A stretch of DNA of 45,000 bases. Source: Isochrysis galbana. Its lineage: Eukaryota; Haptophyta; Isochrysidales; Isochrysidaceae. This document shows, piece after piece, positions 8,928 to 18,898 of the stretch. Every line of letters begins with the position of its first letter. Position 1 is the stretch's first letter. The position numbers and the translations under genes are program-made. Location: contig CM030935.1 of the NCBI GenBank assembly GCA_018136815.1, positions 6,863,811 through 6,908,810 on the forward strand. Direction: 5' to 3'. The notes beneath the pieces were generated by a model. It was given only the letters and a program-made list of their open reading frames with translations, was not told the DNA's origin and ran no database searches.

Positions 8928-9563
8928 TAGCCCGGTCACTCACTCTTTTTAACCACTATTTCCCACCTCCCCTGGGTGTCCAAGGATTCCTTAGGGTCCC
9001 CCCCTACCTGCCCCGCCAACTCCCTCCGCCCTCCGAACGACCCCCTCCCGCCCCACGAAGGGCAATGGCGTCGGTGAGGGACCCCCCTCCCTTCCCCCGC
9101 GCGTGGCGGGCTATTTTGGGAGATTCAGGCGGGCGCTCACGGGAGGGAATCAGAGTAGTGAATGTAGGGCGCATCACTCTAAAAAACGCGGAGCTTCCGC
9201 GACGTCCGATCGCCCGCGATCGGCCGAAGAATGGCCTGGAGGTGGTGGCCATGCAGAGCCCAGAGCTCTCGCGAGCAGGGTGGGGGGTCACTAGTAGGTC
9301 GCACGCTGGTTCTTGAGGGTCGCACACACTCGCACTGACTCGCATGAAGGGCCTCACTAAAAATATACCGGAGGGGGGCCCGACTGTATTTCGCGCACCG
9401 TCTTCGAAGGCCTGAAATTCGGTATTTTTCGAAAATTTCGCCGGGGAACCCCCAATTTTTTTTGCTGATCCATCCTACCGGAACCTATAGGGAGCTTATT
9501 TAGCCCTTCATTTACCCATAATTGCTGGTGCCCTCCGCACCCCCATAGTGAGTGACCGGGCTA
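8928..9563. mobile_element. 636-bp non-autonomous DNA transposon with 17-bp TIRs and 7-bp TSD
   Basis: The ends are perfect 17-bp inverted repeats, TAGCCCGGTCACTCACT on the left and its reverse complement on the right. They are flanked immediately by the direct repeat CGCGGGA (8921-8927 and 9564-9570), which I read as the target-site duplication. The body encodes no transposase. The same terminus occurs at 2827, 11497-11513 and about 31817-31833. A 7-8 bp duplication with TA-initial TIRs, and a hAT transposase remnant nearby, suggest the hAT superfamily. Confidence 0.8.
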
Positions 9564-9570
9564 CGCGGGA

Positions 9571-9781
9571 GCCCCCACAGTACCCATGGAGCTGTCGCAG
9601 GCAAAGCGACCGCGTCCGCCCGCAGAGGCCGAGCAGGTGAGCGCGACCCCGGTCGCGCCGCACGGCCCGTGGCCCCGGCCACAAAAAGGAAGGCAGCCAT
9701 GCTGGCCCACCCCATGGTGGGGCACAGACTGTGACAAGCACCACATCAGCACCAGACAAGAAGGGACACCCATCCACCAGG
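9571..9781. other. Short intergenic stretch, nothing recognised
   Basis: Overlapping short open frames occur on both strands, with no motif that distinguishes any of them as coding. Confidence 0.4.
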
Positions 9782-9935
9782 CATGCCTTATAAGGCTGTG
9801 AATAGGTTTGGATTTGGGCTATGGTATTAGAACCTAATAGAGGCATTTCGCTATGTACATAGATACTAATAGTCAGCTTCGGCTATCTACATAGATACTA
9901 ATAGCTACGACATCAACCCTATTAACCGTATTATG
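9782..9935 (+). repeat. AT-rich repeat pair, member 2 (partner 8695-8870)
   Basis: This is the second copy of the TGTGAATAGGTTT / TAGAACCTAATAG / CATAGATACTAATAG series, moderately diverged from the first. Confidence 0.7.
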
Positions 9936-10347
9936 AGTATTATGCAGATAGTAACGCCATATCTAATATCTATACGGTATAAATTTATGTTATGTACGCA
10001 TGGCTTAGACCAAAAGCGTTCAATTATCCCCATCCCTGCTGACACCTTTCATTGTCACCTGGAGGTTACTTGAGTCAACTTGACACTTCACATGTTGAAA
10101 CACACACGTGGTCTGACTCCATTCACTCGATTTGGGGCAGGGTGGATATATCGTTGAAATCACGATATCTCATGATATCCCATGTTGGTTTTCCCCTCCA
10201 AAGAAAATTGATCGACTTCCTTTGAAAGCGATCATTTCTTTTTGTTTTTGTCGTCAAGAGGCGCCCTTCCATTTGTAGACATGGTTGAGCACTGTGAGGT
10301 GGGTGTCTGCCTTTACTCAAATACTAGAAGATTTTTTTGTACCGGGA
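9936..10347. other. AT-rich non-coding stretch
   Basis: This is markedly AT-richer than its surroundings. A small hairpin-prone stretch of GATATATCG / CGATATC / GATATC lies at about 10146-10180. No gene is visible. Confidence 0.45.
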
Positions 10348-10645
10348 GCGTATTTGGAAACGAGGGGTACCAAACGAAGGCATACGACCTCGGGCGGGAA
10401 TCACATTCCAGGAGCACTCCGGAGTCGAGGGGGCGGAGGGAGAGGTGGGGTCGACAAAGAGGGAGAGCAGGGGCGCGGGGACAGGGCGCAGGGGCAGGAG
10501 GGGTACCTGTGACGCGGCCGAGACTGGGGCCGCCCCCGCGCCTTCACGCTCCCTCGCCCTCCCACCCCTAGGATTGGGACTCCCTCGTGGTGGCCCCGCA
10601 TCGCGTATTTGGAAACGAGGGGTACCAAATGAAGGCAAACGACCT
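10348..10645 (+). repeat. 43-bp direct repeats flanking 212 bp
   Basis: The sequence beginning GCGTATTTGGAAACGAGGGG occurs at 10348-10390 and 10603-10645 with two mismatches in 43 bases. The enclosed 212 bp are GC-rich and purine-biased on the plus strand, unlike the flanks. Possible readings are a local duplication, a solo repeat pair, or terminal direct repeats of a small insertion. Confidence 0.8.
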
Positions 10646-10834
10646 AAAAGTAGATTCATGGTGGTTGTTACAGGCCTCATCTTGATTACAATGACTAGCT
10701 TGAATAAGGCATTTTTGCCTCTAGTTTGACTATTGAAAGATGGCAATGGCCGTAGTCGCGGCATGAATAATGGGCCTTCGCCGTAGTCAGGCATTACTTA
10801 ACTACTTGACTAACCATGACTACAATGAGCTGAT

Positions 10835-11228
10835 GCTCACGTGGCGGTGACAGCGGATGCCGTCTGCGACGAGGCAACGGAATGGAGGCTTCTCGGGCAC
10901 GAGTGCATCAAACCTTTCTTCGACGACGATGGTGTGCTCAACGAGTTCGCGATGATGTGGGCCTTGCGCGACCGCTTTCCGTTGCATTTGCATGTGTTCA
11001 AGCAGTGCGCCTCACACATTCACCATGAGCCATGAGGCGAATGTGGAGCAAATTTTCTCGCTCGCAGGTGCCATCTCGGACCCGAACATGATGCCCGAGA
11101 CATTGGCCATGTTCACGCGCATCCATTTCAACAAGAACACTTCCATGCCATCCGTGGCAGCCATTCGCGAGAGATATTTTGCCAAGTTTCGTAAGGCTGG
11201 GAGGGCGCTTAGGGAGGAGGAGGCCTGA
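10835..11228 (+). pseudogene. hAT-family transposase C-terminal remnant
   Basis: One frame (10841-11035) ends VLNEFAMMWALRDRFPLHLH; the next (10992-11228) continues NVEQIFSLAGAISDPN ... ETLAMF ... NKN. The block E-x-I/V-F-S-x-A-G followed by a short loop, a leucine-type helix and a terminal N-K-N is the hAT dimerisation signature. Two frames are needed, so the copy is frameshifted, unless a small intron is hidden here. The N-terminal zinc finger and catalytic core are absent. A TIR end lies about 270 bp downstream. Confidence 0.65.
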
Positions 11229-11479
11229 CCGCGGCGCTGTGTCTTGCTGTCTGCTGTGGTTGTGGCTCGACTTGTACGTACGTGCGTACATGCGTGTGCG
11301 CGCGTGTGTGGTAGCTGCCTGTAGTCAACTTAATGGCGATATGTTAGCCACGTCTTAGTATTGTTATTCAAGCCTTGAATAGTCAGCCCAAGCACGAGTC
11401 AAGGCTTGAATAGAGCATTTTTGCCGAAGTCGTAGTCATTAGTCAACTAAAGGTTGTAATCAAGGTGAGGGTTGGGTTG

Positions 11480-11513
11480 TTAAAAAGAGTAGTGAGTGAC
11501 AGGGCTACAAAAC
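11480..11513 (-). mobile_element. Right terminus of a TAGCCC-type TIR element
   Basis: Read on the minus strand from 11513 the sequence is TAGCCCTGTCACTCACT followed within a few bases by CTTTTTAAC. It matches the left end of the 8928 element, including its subterminal CTTTTTAACC. Its mate was not identified. It may close the element that carried the hAT remnant. Confidence 0.6.
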
Positions 11514-12186
11514 TCACCTCCACCTCCCCTCGCGCCCATAACAGAAAGCAAAAATTCTTTTTGTTTTTGACCGCCCTTTCAAAAGTCAATCAAGAGCGAG
11601 AACAAGAGAGAAGAGAGAAGTTCCGTCATCGCCTATAGCCTATGCAGGAATAAGACCACGATAACGACGATTCGTAACCGTCTTGCTACGGTAGCAATAC
11701 TGCCGCTCTTGCACAGCCGCCCCTAGCGCTACGGGATTGCGGACCCCTGTCCACATTCAATGTACTACTAATTGGGAGTGGGGGCGGTGGGGGAACTGTA
11801 GTTATGGCAGCGCTCCCAAAAAACAATCGAGAAGTTAGTCGCCATGAGGCGATGAGCTGGAGGCTTCATGTAGTAGTCTACACCCATCGCCACATGGGTC
11901 ATATCAGCCAGATGGAGAAGGCGAAAAGGTATGAACAAGTAGCTTCGTGCCGGTCGTGCGGCTTCCAAGCAAAAAACAAGGGAGTACCTCCAAGGAGAGC
12001 AAAATTGGCGAAAGGCCAAGCCTTTTGCAATGGGCAGCAGTTTCGTTGAAGCTGCGCGGTACCGTTATGGCCGCGATGGCACCAAAAACTAAGGAGGTTG
12101 TGGGGTCTCCCCAAAGCGGCGCTTTGCGTTCCGTTGCATTGATTGAACGCGTCTCCGCAACGGAGGGATCGCCGATCACTATGTTT
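11514..12186. other. Intergenic, no gene recognised
   Basis: Short open frames on both strands lack motifs. The right-hand part is presumably the 3' flank of the flavoprotein gene on the minus strand. Confidence 0.4.
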
Positions 12187-13890
12187 TTAGTAGCCTTCCT
12201 CCTCATCGTCAACCTCAATCAGCCTAGTCTCGCGAGAGGCCGCCGACCCGGCGATCCTGCCGAAAAGCAGGCACTCCGTGGTCGCGCAGCTTCCCAACCG
12301 ATCGGCCCCGTGTACTCCACCAACGATCTCTCCTGCTGCGTACAGCCGAGGGATTCGTTGGCCGTCCAGGTCGAGCACCGCCGCATTGTCGTCGATGGCG
12401 ACGCCTCCGCAAGTGTGATGGACCTTGGGCCACAAACGCGCCGAGTAGAAGGGTGGCTCACAGATGGGCTGGGCACTTGGTCTGAGAGTCTTACCGAACG
12501 CGTCACACCCAAGGAGGACACCTTGATTGTAGTCGCCCACGGCCTGCGTACGGGTCACCGGAGACGGAGGTGTGAGCTGATCGCGCGCGGTCTCAAATCA
12601 AACATGAGGCGTGGGCAAGACCTAAGAAGTGGTGAGGGGCCGGTACCTGCGCAACCTTTGCTGCGTCCATGCCGTAGCAGGCCGCTAGCTGATCGAGCGT
12701 CTCATGCCGTCGGATTGCAGGATGCAGGTTGTCAAGAGACTTGGTCAGCGAATGCTTTGCACCCTTGGCGTCCGTAAAGCACACCGCGGGCCGTCCGAGG
12801 CTGAGGATTGCTTCTGAGCGGACAAACCGATTTCCCATCTCGTTCACGAATCTGAGGTGAGGGGGGATACAACGGCGCGTCAGGCAAGCCGCTGTGGCTC
12901 ACCGGCGTAGATGTGCGAATCAACTCACCGACTTCCAGTCGAGGGGTCGAGCAAGATCCCATATGGGAATCCGGCGCCCATGCAGAAAAGGGGCACATTA
13001 CCAAAGCGCTCCTCGTCAGGACTTGTCCACGGGCCGAGCTGGATGTGGCTCAGCTGCACGGGCATCGCTCCTGCGCGCAAAGCGGCGCGCAGAGCTTGCG
13101 CAGTCGCGCCTGGGTGGTTGGTCGTCATCACACCCTTGCCAAAGGTCGGGTTTTGCAGCGCACGGAACGTGATGTCAGCGCCGAAGCCACCCGCGGCCAG
13201 TATGACCGCTTGGCGGCAGTACAGCCGACTTGTTTGTCTGGTCACCGAGTCTGCGTCGGCTGTCGCACAAATGCATACACCGGAGACGCGGCGTCCATCA
13301 GTGAGAAGCGAGAGAACGCTCGTTCCGGTGACCATCTGCACGTTGTCCATCGCCCTCAGCCGCTCCAGCATCGGCTCGATGATGTCGGCGCCGCACGAGT
13401 TGATTGTGCAGAGCGTGCGCGGCACCGAATGTCCGCCCAGATGGCTGAGGCGCTCGCGGAACTTGACGCCAAGGTGAGTGCGCGCCCATTCTGCAGTCTC
13501 ATTCGACCGTGTGACGAGCGTGTGCACGAGGTGCACGTGGTTGAATCCACGGCCAGCGTCGATCATGTCCTTCTCCATCAATTCAAACGAATCTCGAACG
13601 CCGAGAGCCGCCTGCTCCGTGGAGCCGACCGCTGCGAGCTGCCCCCCGTTCCAGAGGGAGTTTCCGCCGAAGTGTGGCATCTTCTCGATGAGTGCGACGG
13701 ATGGGCGAGAGGGCTGGGAAGCCGCCTCTAGAGCGGCGGAGAGACCGGCGAAGCCGGAGCCGATGACTGCGATATCGATGGGGAGGGAGAGGGAGAGAGA
13801 GAGCGGGCAAGGAGGCGGTGGGGAAGGGCGAGGGGCTGTTGGAGGTGAGGGAGACAGGCGGTCGAGCGCGGGAGAGCTGCGGCCGGACAT
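12187..13890 (-). CDS. FAD-dependent fumarate reductase / flavocytochrome c-like oxidoreductase
   Basis: Three exons, 13890-12929, 12851-12647 and 12543-12187, join in frame to 507 residues with GT-AG introns of 77 and 103 bp. After a Pro/Ser-rich N-terminus the Rossmann motif IAVIGSGFAGLSAALEA begins near residue 37. FGGNS, LGGHSVPRTL, ILAAGGFG and the FAD-closing LYAAGEIVGGVHGADRLG follow. Residues that match the active site of soluble fumarate reductases are present: an Arg in GNRFVRSEAIL, a His in VHHTCGGVAID, and the Arg of GADRLG. Length fits yeast Osm1-type and bacterial flavoprotein domains without the haem domain. The family reduces fumarate or similar enoates using FADH2. The exact substrate cannot be told; a urocanate- or acrylate-reductase-like role is possible. 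The start ATG at 13890 follows a pyrimidine tract on the sense strand. Confidence 0.88.
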
Positions 13891-13894
13891 GAAT

Positions 13895-14450
13895 TGGAGG
13901 GAGGGAGGGAGGGAGGGAGGGAGCGAGAGGGGGCAGAGGGGGGAGAGGGGGGAGAGGGGGAAGGACAGAGAGAGAAGAGGAGCGAGAAAGACAGGGCGGG
14001 AGAGGTGGAGGAAGCACGCTCTAGCAGACCACCCCAAATGTAAGGGGATAATCAGCGGACACCAAGAGAAGAGAGAAGAGAAAGGACGACGCGAGAGTAC
14101 ACGGCAGAGCACGCCGACGTTAAGAGAAGAGAGAGATCTCGTTAGTGTTGAGTCGGTACTCTAGTGGGGAATGGGTGCTCAGGGAGAAGGAAGAGGAGAC
14201 TTGAGGAGGAGGCTGTAGGAGTACAGTACTGTGTGAGAGGCATCGGTGGCCAATTGTGGAATAATGTGTGTATGTATATGTGTGTATGAAAGAAAGAGAG
14301 AGAGTTGAGAGAGAGCGAGAGAGGGGGAGAGAGGAGAGGAGAGAGGGGGGGGGGGGGGGGGGGAGAGAGAGTAAGGTAGAGAGAGAGAGAGTAATGTGGA
14401 GAGAGAGAGAGTAAAGTAGAGAGAGAGAGGGGGGGGGGGGGGGGGGGGAT
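13895..14450 (+). repeat. GGGA / GA microsatellites upstream of the flavoprotein gene
   Basis: Two purine blocks occupy 13895-13990 and about 14290-14450, including G runs of 17-20. On the flavoprotein gene's sense strand (minus) they are CT/C tracts immediately 5' of its start codon. Confidence 0.9.
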
Positions 14451-14786
14451 CCCCTCGCGGAAGATCCGACGCGTGCGGAGAGCGCCGAGGCGCCACCGCG
14501 GCAGCAGAGAGGAGCTTCTTTCTACGCGGACGCGTCTAACCCTTTTTAAACCTTAGTTGCGCTCGTGGATGAACGGTAGGCGTGGCGGTGGCGAAGGTGA
14601 GCGAGTGCACCTAGGGAGACGGAGAAGAGTGCGAGCTTACCGACTTGAATCCCCCTTCAAAATCCACATCCAAATCCTGCCTTCCATGGTTCCATGGTCC
14701 CTCGCTCGGCCCGGACGCTGGTTGTTCTGTCATATATGATGTATGATATCGTATATGATATCTCAGTCTCAGTATCAGTTGCTCTA
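14451..14786. other. Intergenic, no gene recognised
   Basis: A cluster of ATATGATGTATGATATCGTATATGATATC-like alternations lies at about 14730-14762. Otherwise I see nothing that can be assigned. Confidence 0.4.
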
Positions 14787-15244
14787 CGGTAGGGGTGCAC
14801 CATTAAGAAACCACCCCATAAAGGACAGTGTACAAGGAAATTGACCGTCCGTGTGCTAAGAAACCTACATAGAGCGAAAGGGCACCGTTCATAAACAAGA
14901 AACTGAATAATGAGCAAGAAAGCTATGTACGCGCAGCAGGGGGAGCGCCAACAGAGCTTCGGCGCGCCGCGCGTGGCTCGTGGCTCAACACTTATTTTTT
15001 ACATACCGGAGGGGTGGCAGAGAGGGGGGCTTGTCGGGGGGACCCCAAGAATCCGCCGATACGTGAGAAACCCAATGGGACAATGGGACAAGCTGATGTC
15101 ACCGATAAGAAACAAGAAATCATTATGACCTGGCGCGGAGCGCCGAAGAAAGTGAGCGAAGAAACGCAGCGTGCTCGTGGCAGAGGAGTTAAGGAAAGTA
15201 TACAGGAGAAAAACCTATGTTTTCTTAATGGTGCACCCCTATTG
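14787..15244. mobile_element. Tc1/mariner-like non-autonomous element 1 (458 bp)
   Basis: The termini share GGGGTGCACCATTAAGAAA in inverted orientation (left from 14791, right complement ending about 15240). A TA dinucleotide precedes the left end. The body has no transposase but repeats the TIR-internal octamer TAAGAAAC several times. The outermost bases of the two ends differ (CGGTAGGGG against CAATAGGGG in outside-in reading) and the right TA is not intact, so the outer limits are approximate. Confidence 0.7.
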
Positions 15245-15575
15245 TCTATTGTAGACCTGATGCTGAGTGTCGTATGACAAGACTAGAGGCTAGAGGCTAG
15301 AGGCTACGATTCAACTGGTTTTACTCGTACAAGTACAAGTTCGGGCGCGGGAAATACCGGCGCTCCCAGCTCCGAGCCCCCATGATGGGCCGCAACGATG
15401 GCGGCGGCGGCGACGGCGATGACGAGTATACAGTATACCACTGTGGCAATACATATGTATTTGGCCTCCGGCCAAATACATTTCAAATACATTCGAGGCC
15501 TACTACCCAGGACACGCTTCAAATACAGCCAAATACATATGTATTTGGTCACTGGCCAAATACGGTAAATACGTA
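15245..15575. other. Spacer with palindrome array
   Basis: A tandem TAGAGGC run lies at 15283-15305. From 15449 to 15565 there is a cluster of CCAAATAC and its complement GTATTTGG (listed separately). No coding region is seen. Confidence 0.5.
15449..15565. repeat. Array of CCAAATAC inverted repeats
   Basis: The stretch contains AATACATATGTATT twice, each extended into GTATTTGG, with further CCAAATAC copies in both orientations. They fold as hairpins such as TTTGGCC-TCC-GGCCAAA. It sits immediately left of the second Tc1-like element, so it could be an operator-like cluster or a decayed palindromic repeat. Confidence 0.75.
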
Positions 15576-17361
15576 CAGTATAGGTGCACCATTAAGAAAC
15601 CCCAGCATTAAGAAAGCTTAACATGAATTTGGCCGCCGTCCCGGTAAGAAACTGGGGGTCGAACCTCAGGCTCGACCCCCAGCTAAGAAACTCCGGCTAA
15701 GAAACCCCCCTTCCCGGCCGCCGGCCGCGCCCCGCGCTCGTTTCCGGCGGCCGCGCAGCGGCCGGCCCGCCATCCGCCATGACGAGGCGCCCGTTATTCG
15801 TTGGGCCTCGGGCGCGGCGCGGCCGCCAAGCATGCGGGCCACGCCGAGCCGTGAGTAGCCGTGATGCGTGAGTACGAATACGAGTGCGCGCGCCGGCTGG
15901 CCGCGCGCCTTGCGTGGCTCTGTGGGCCTGGCCAGGTGCACCCACCTCCGCCAGCTTGTCGCATTCGCGAATCGACACTCGTTAGGCTTCGCTCTTCTCT
16001 TCGTCGTTCGGTATTTATCGTTATAATTCTCTCGTTCTCGTTCTCGGTCAAAAGCTTCGCTTGGATGCATGGGATCGTGGGTTGTGGAGCGCCCTCTCTC
16101 TTCCTCTCGAAAGAGAAGGGAAGTTTCCCCACCTTTCTTCCTCCCAGGCGCCTCGCAAATAGGTTTAATTTGCTATCTCCCCTGCGTTTCTTTATCTGCT
16201 TCAGGGGGCAATTAGGTTTAATTTGCGACCTCTTCGTATCTCTCCCTGAGGCACATCGCACTCCTTTCGTCTTATTCGGTAGGTCTCTTGGAATCCTGCG
16301 CGGCAGGATTGCCCCTCGTTTCCGTTATGGTGCGATTCCCCTTCCAGACGGGATCGCCGACAGATCGCCTTCTGATCGTCGTCCGTCGTTGTCTGGCCGG
16401 AGTGTTTGGGTTCGATTTCAGTCGAGTTATGTGAGAAAGTCGTGGGGCGAGAGTCGGGGTGTTTTCCTGGGTGTCGTTGTCCGTCGTCCTGTCGCCAGTC
16501 GTCATCCGTCGTCGCTCTCGCTCTCGTCGCTCTCGCTCTCGTAACACTCGTACCCAACAAACTCGCCTCGCCTCGCCAGCCCCTGCCATCACAGCCCTCC
16601 TCTCACTCGCCCTCGCCTCTCGCCGCTCGTTCGATGTCGCTTTCGCCGCCGTCCTCGCCCTCGCTCAAGCCCGCCTGCCCGCCTTCCTCTGCTGACGGGC
16701 CTCAGCCCGTCAGTACCTCCGAACTCGTCTCCCCCGCCGCGCCTGCCGCCGGCATGGCCCCTTCCTCATTGCCCTCAGGCCCTATGGGGCATACCAATTC
16801 GTCACAGCTGTATGTACGTAGTATACGTAGTGCACATAGGCACATAGGACATAGGCCGATAGCCATGTGCCGTGTGCCATGTGTATATGGGTGTATAGAA
16901 GAAGCAAATGATAACTTAGATAACAATCATATATATATGACATATGTAGTACATTATGTACATACTGTAATGCATACATACGTGCTGTGCTGGCATGTGC
17001 ACTATTCACCATCACTCATCACTCTCGCTGTCACTCGCAAGTAGGTCCGCCAGTCAGCCAGGCGTCCCGGCCGGGGTACGCTCCAACTCCAGTGCATTGT
17101 CCGCGCTCTCATTGCCACTCTCCTCACCCGCTCCATCCTCAACACGGGACACTGGCTCCACAAACACCCACCATTTGGCTGCGGGGTTGACCCGCACACT
17201 CGACTTTTGTCTCCGCAAGAAATAAGAAATAAGAAACCGCCACCCCACCCCACCCCGCCCCTAAGAAACCTCAAATAAGAAACCCCCGGGCGGAGCCCGG
17301 TGGGGGCAAGAAAGCTTTAGAAGCTTTTGAGTCCTGTTTTCTTAATGGTGCACCCATACTG
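15576..17361. mobile_element. Tc1/mariner-like non-autonomous element 2 (1786 bp) with nested repeat R
   Basis: The left end reads TA, then CAGTATAGGTGCACC and ATTAAGAAAC. The right end, read from outside, gives TA, then CAGTATGGGTGCACC and ATTAAGAAAA. TA duplication plus CAGT-initial TIRs is the Tc1/mariner pattern. Subterminal TAAGAAAC octamers occur at 15590-15705 and 17225-17285, all in plus orientation rather than mirrored. The interior holds repeat R (16086-16804) and an AT-rich stretch (16810-17000) with TATATATATGACATATG-like alternations. No transposase is visible, so any movement must have been in trans. Confidence 0.75.
16086..16804 (+). repeat. Repeat R, copy 2 (full length, about 720 bp)
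   Basis: This copy spans GGAGCGCCCTCTCTC to CCAATTCGTCA, the same limits as copy 3 at 21264-21988 (-). It contains two near-identical internal phrases (AGGTTTAATTTGC twice), an open frame starting MSLSPPSSPSLKPACPP, and the GCTGACGGGC hairpin at 16691-16713. No TIRs, poly-A tail or target duplication were seen. Confidence 0.8.
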
Positions 17362-18420
17362 TATTTCCCATCCAGGGTGGCCAGGTCTGCCCCTTTTTTT
17401 GTACACGATTCGGCTGAGTTCAAATAATCATTTCCCACTGGGAAGGACACAATGACAGGCATGGAGTTATAATATTAGAAGGAGAGGCCGCTGGGCGTCC
17501 GTGTGGGGGGCCACACGCCGTCCCGGGGCTGTGAAGCTGCGCGCAACTCGAGCGGTTTGGTGTGCCAGCAGCCTTTGGCAGCCCCCTCTTATTACCCACA
17601 CAACGAGATTTATTACGTAAATTTGAGGTCCAACTCTTCGACGTGAGAGGGTGGCTCTCTTCCACCCGCCACAAGAGACAACCCGCTTTTTTCATGTAAA
17701 TTTGACGAGGAGAGATATATCTCGAGGGAGTGGCCTTGCGGTGCCTCTCTTCTCTCTTCTCTTCTCCTCGCTTCCTCCCTCTCATAGTAGAGAGAGAGGA
17801 AAAGAGAGAGCGCGGCCGGCAGCGATGGGCCACCACACGCCCACCAAAACCATACAACCCATGGCGAGGAGTCCATCCTAACCCTCTACAACACCCGATT
17901 TCTTTACGTGAAATCTAGGACCCTCCTCTCGCCAGACGAAGAAAATCTGTTTCAAACCCTTCTTTGCCAGTACATATCGTCTTCTTCGCGTTGGTTTCTT
18001 CCGTTTTTTTTGGGCCGTTTTGGGTGAGCCATGATGGGGGGGTGGTGGGTGGGTTATTGGAGAGGATGGAGAGGTGAATGAGGGAAGACTCCCATGGCCG
18101 AGGAGGAGAACCTTGGAAGGAAGGAAGGGGGGGGGGGGGGGGGGGGGCCAAAGAAGAAGAAGAAGAGGTCCCCCCCGTCCCCCCCCCCGTCGGCAAAGAA
18201 TCTCTCTCTCTCTCTCTCTTCAACGGCGAAGCACCCTGGGAGGTGCTGCATGTCGCAGTTGCCTCGAGGGCTGGATGTGTTTAGAGGAATGGAACGCCCA
18301 TTTCACTGAATATATGGAGCTTAGAGCACGCACGTGTTGCGAGGCACCTTCGACGGTGCTTCCTGCCGCCGCTGAAGATATATATCAAGGGGAAGAAGAA
18401 GGGCTCGGGGGGTGCGAAGA
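17362..18420. other. No gene recognised; 5' flank of the transporter gene
   Basis: The stretch contains short purine and pyrimidine runs, a run of about 20 G at 18128 and poly-C near 18170. Open frames here have no motif. The right-hand part is presumably promoter of the downstream transporter gene. Confidence 0.4.
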
Positions 18421-18427
18421 GACGCCG

Positions 18428-18785
<358 letters not shown>

Positions 18786-18898
18786 CCGACAGCGACCACG
18801 AGAAGAACGGAGAGAGAGGGGGGGTCGGGGTGGGGGAGGAAGCAGGGGAAGGAGGAAGGTAGGAGGGGGTTGGGAAAGAGTGGTAGAAGGCGAGGACG

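Noticed and set aside
8928..11513. One 2.6-kb hAT element running from the left TIR at 8928 to the right TIR at 11513
   Set aside because: The CGCGGGA duplication flanks 8928-9563 precisely and is absent after 11513, so the two termini belong to different insertions.
12911..13731. Plus-strand open frames over the flavoprotein gene
   Set aside because: They are shadows of the minus-strand exon, which carries the FAD motifs.
16407..16420. tRNA T-loop-like GGTTCGA words (also near 37905 and 42609)
   Set aside because: No matching acceptor, D or anticodon stems are found around any of them.
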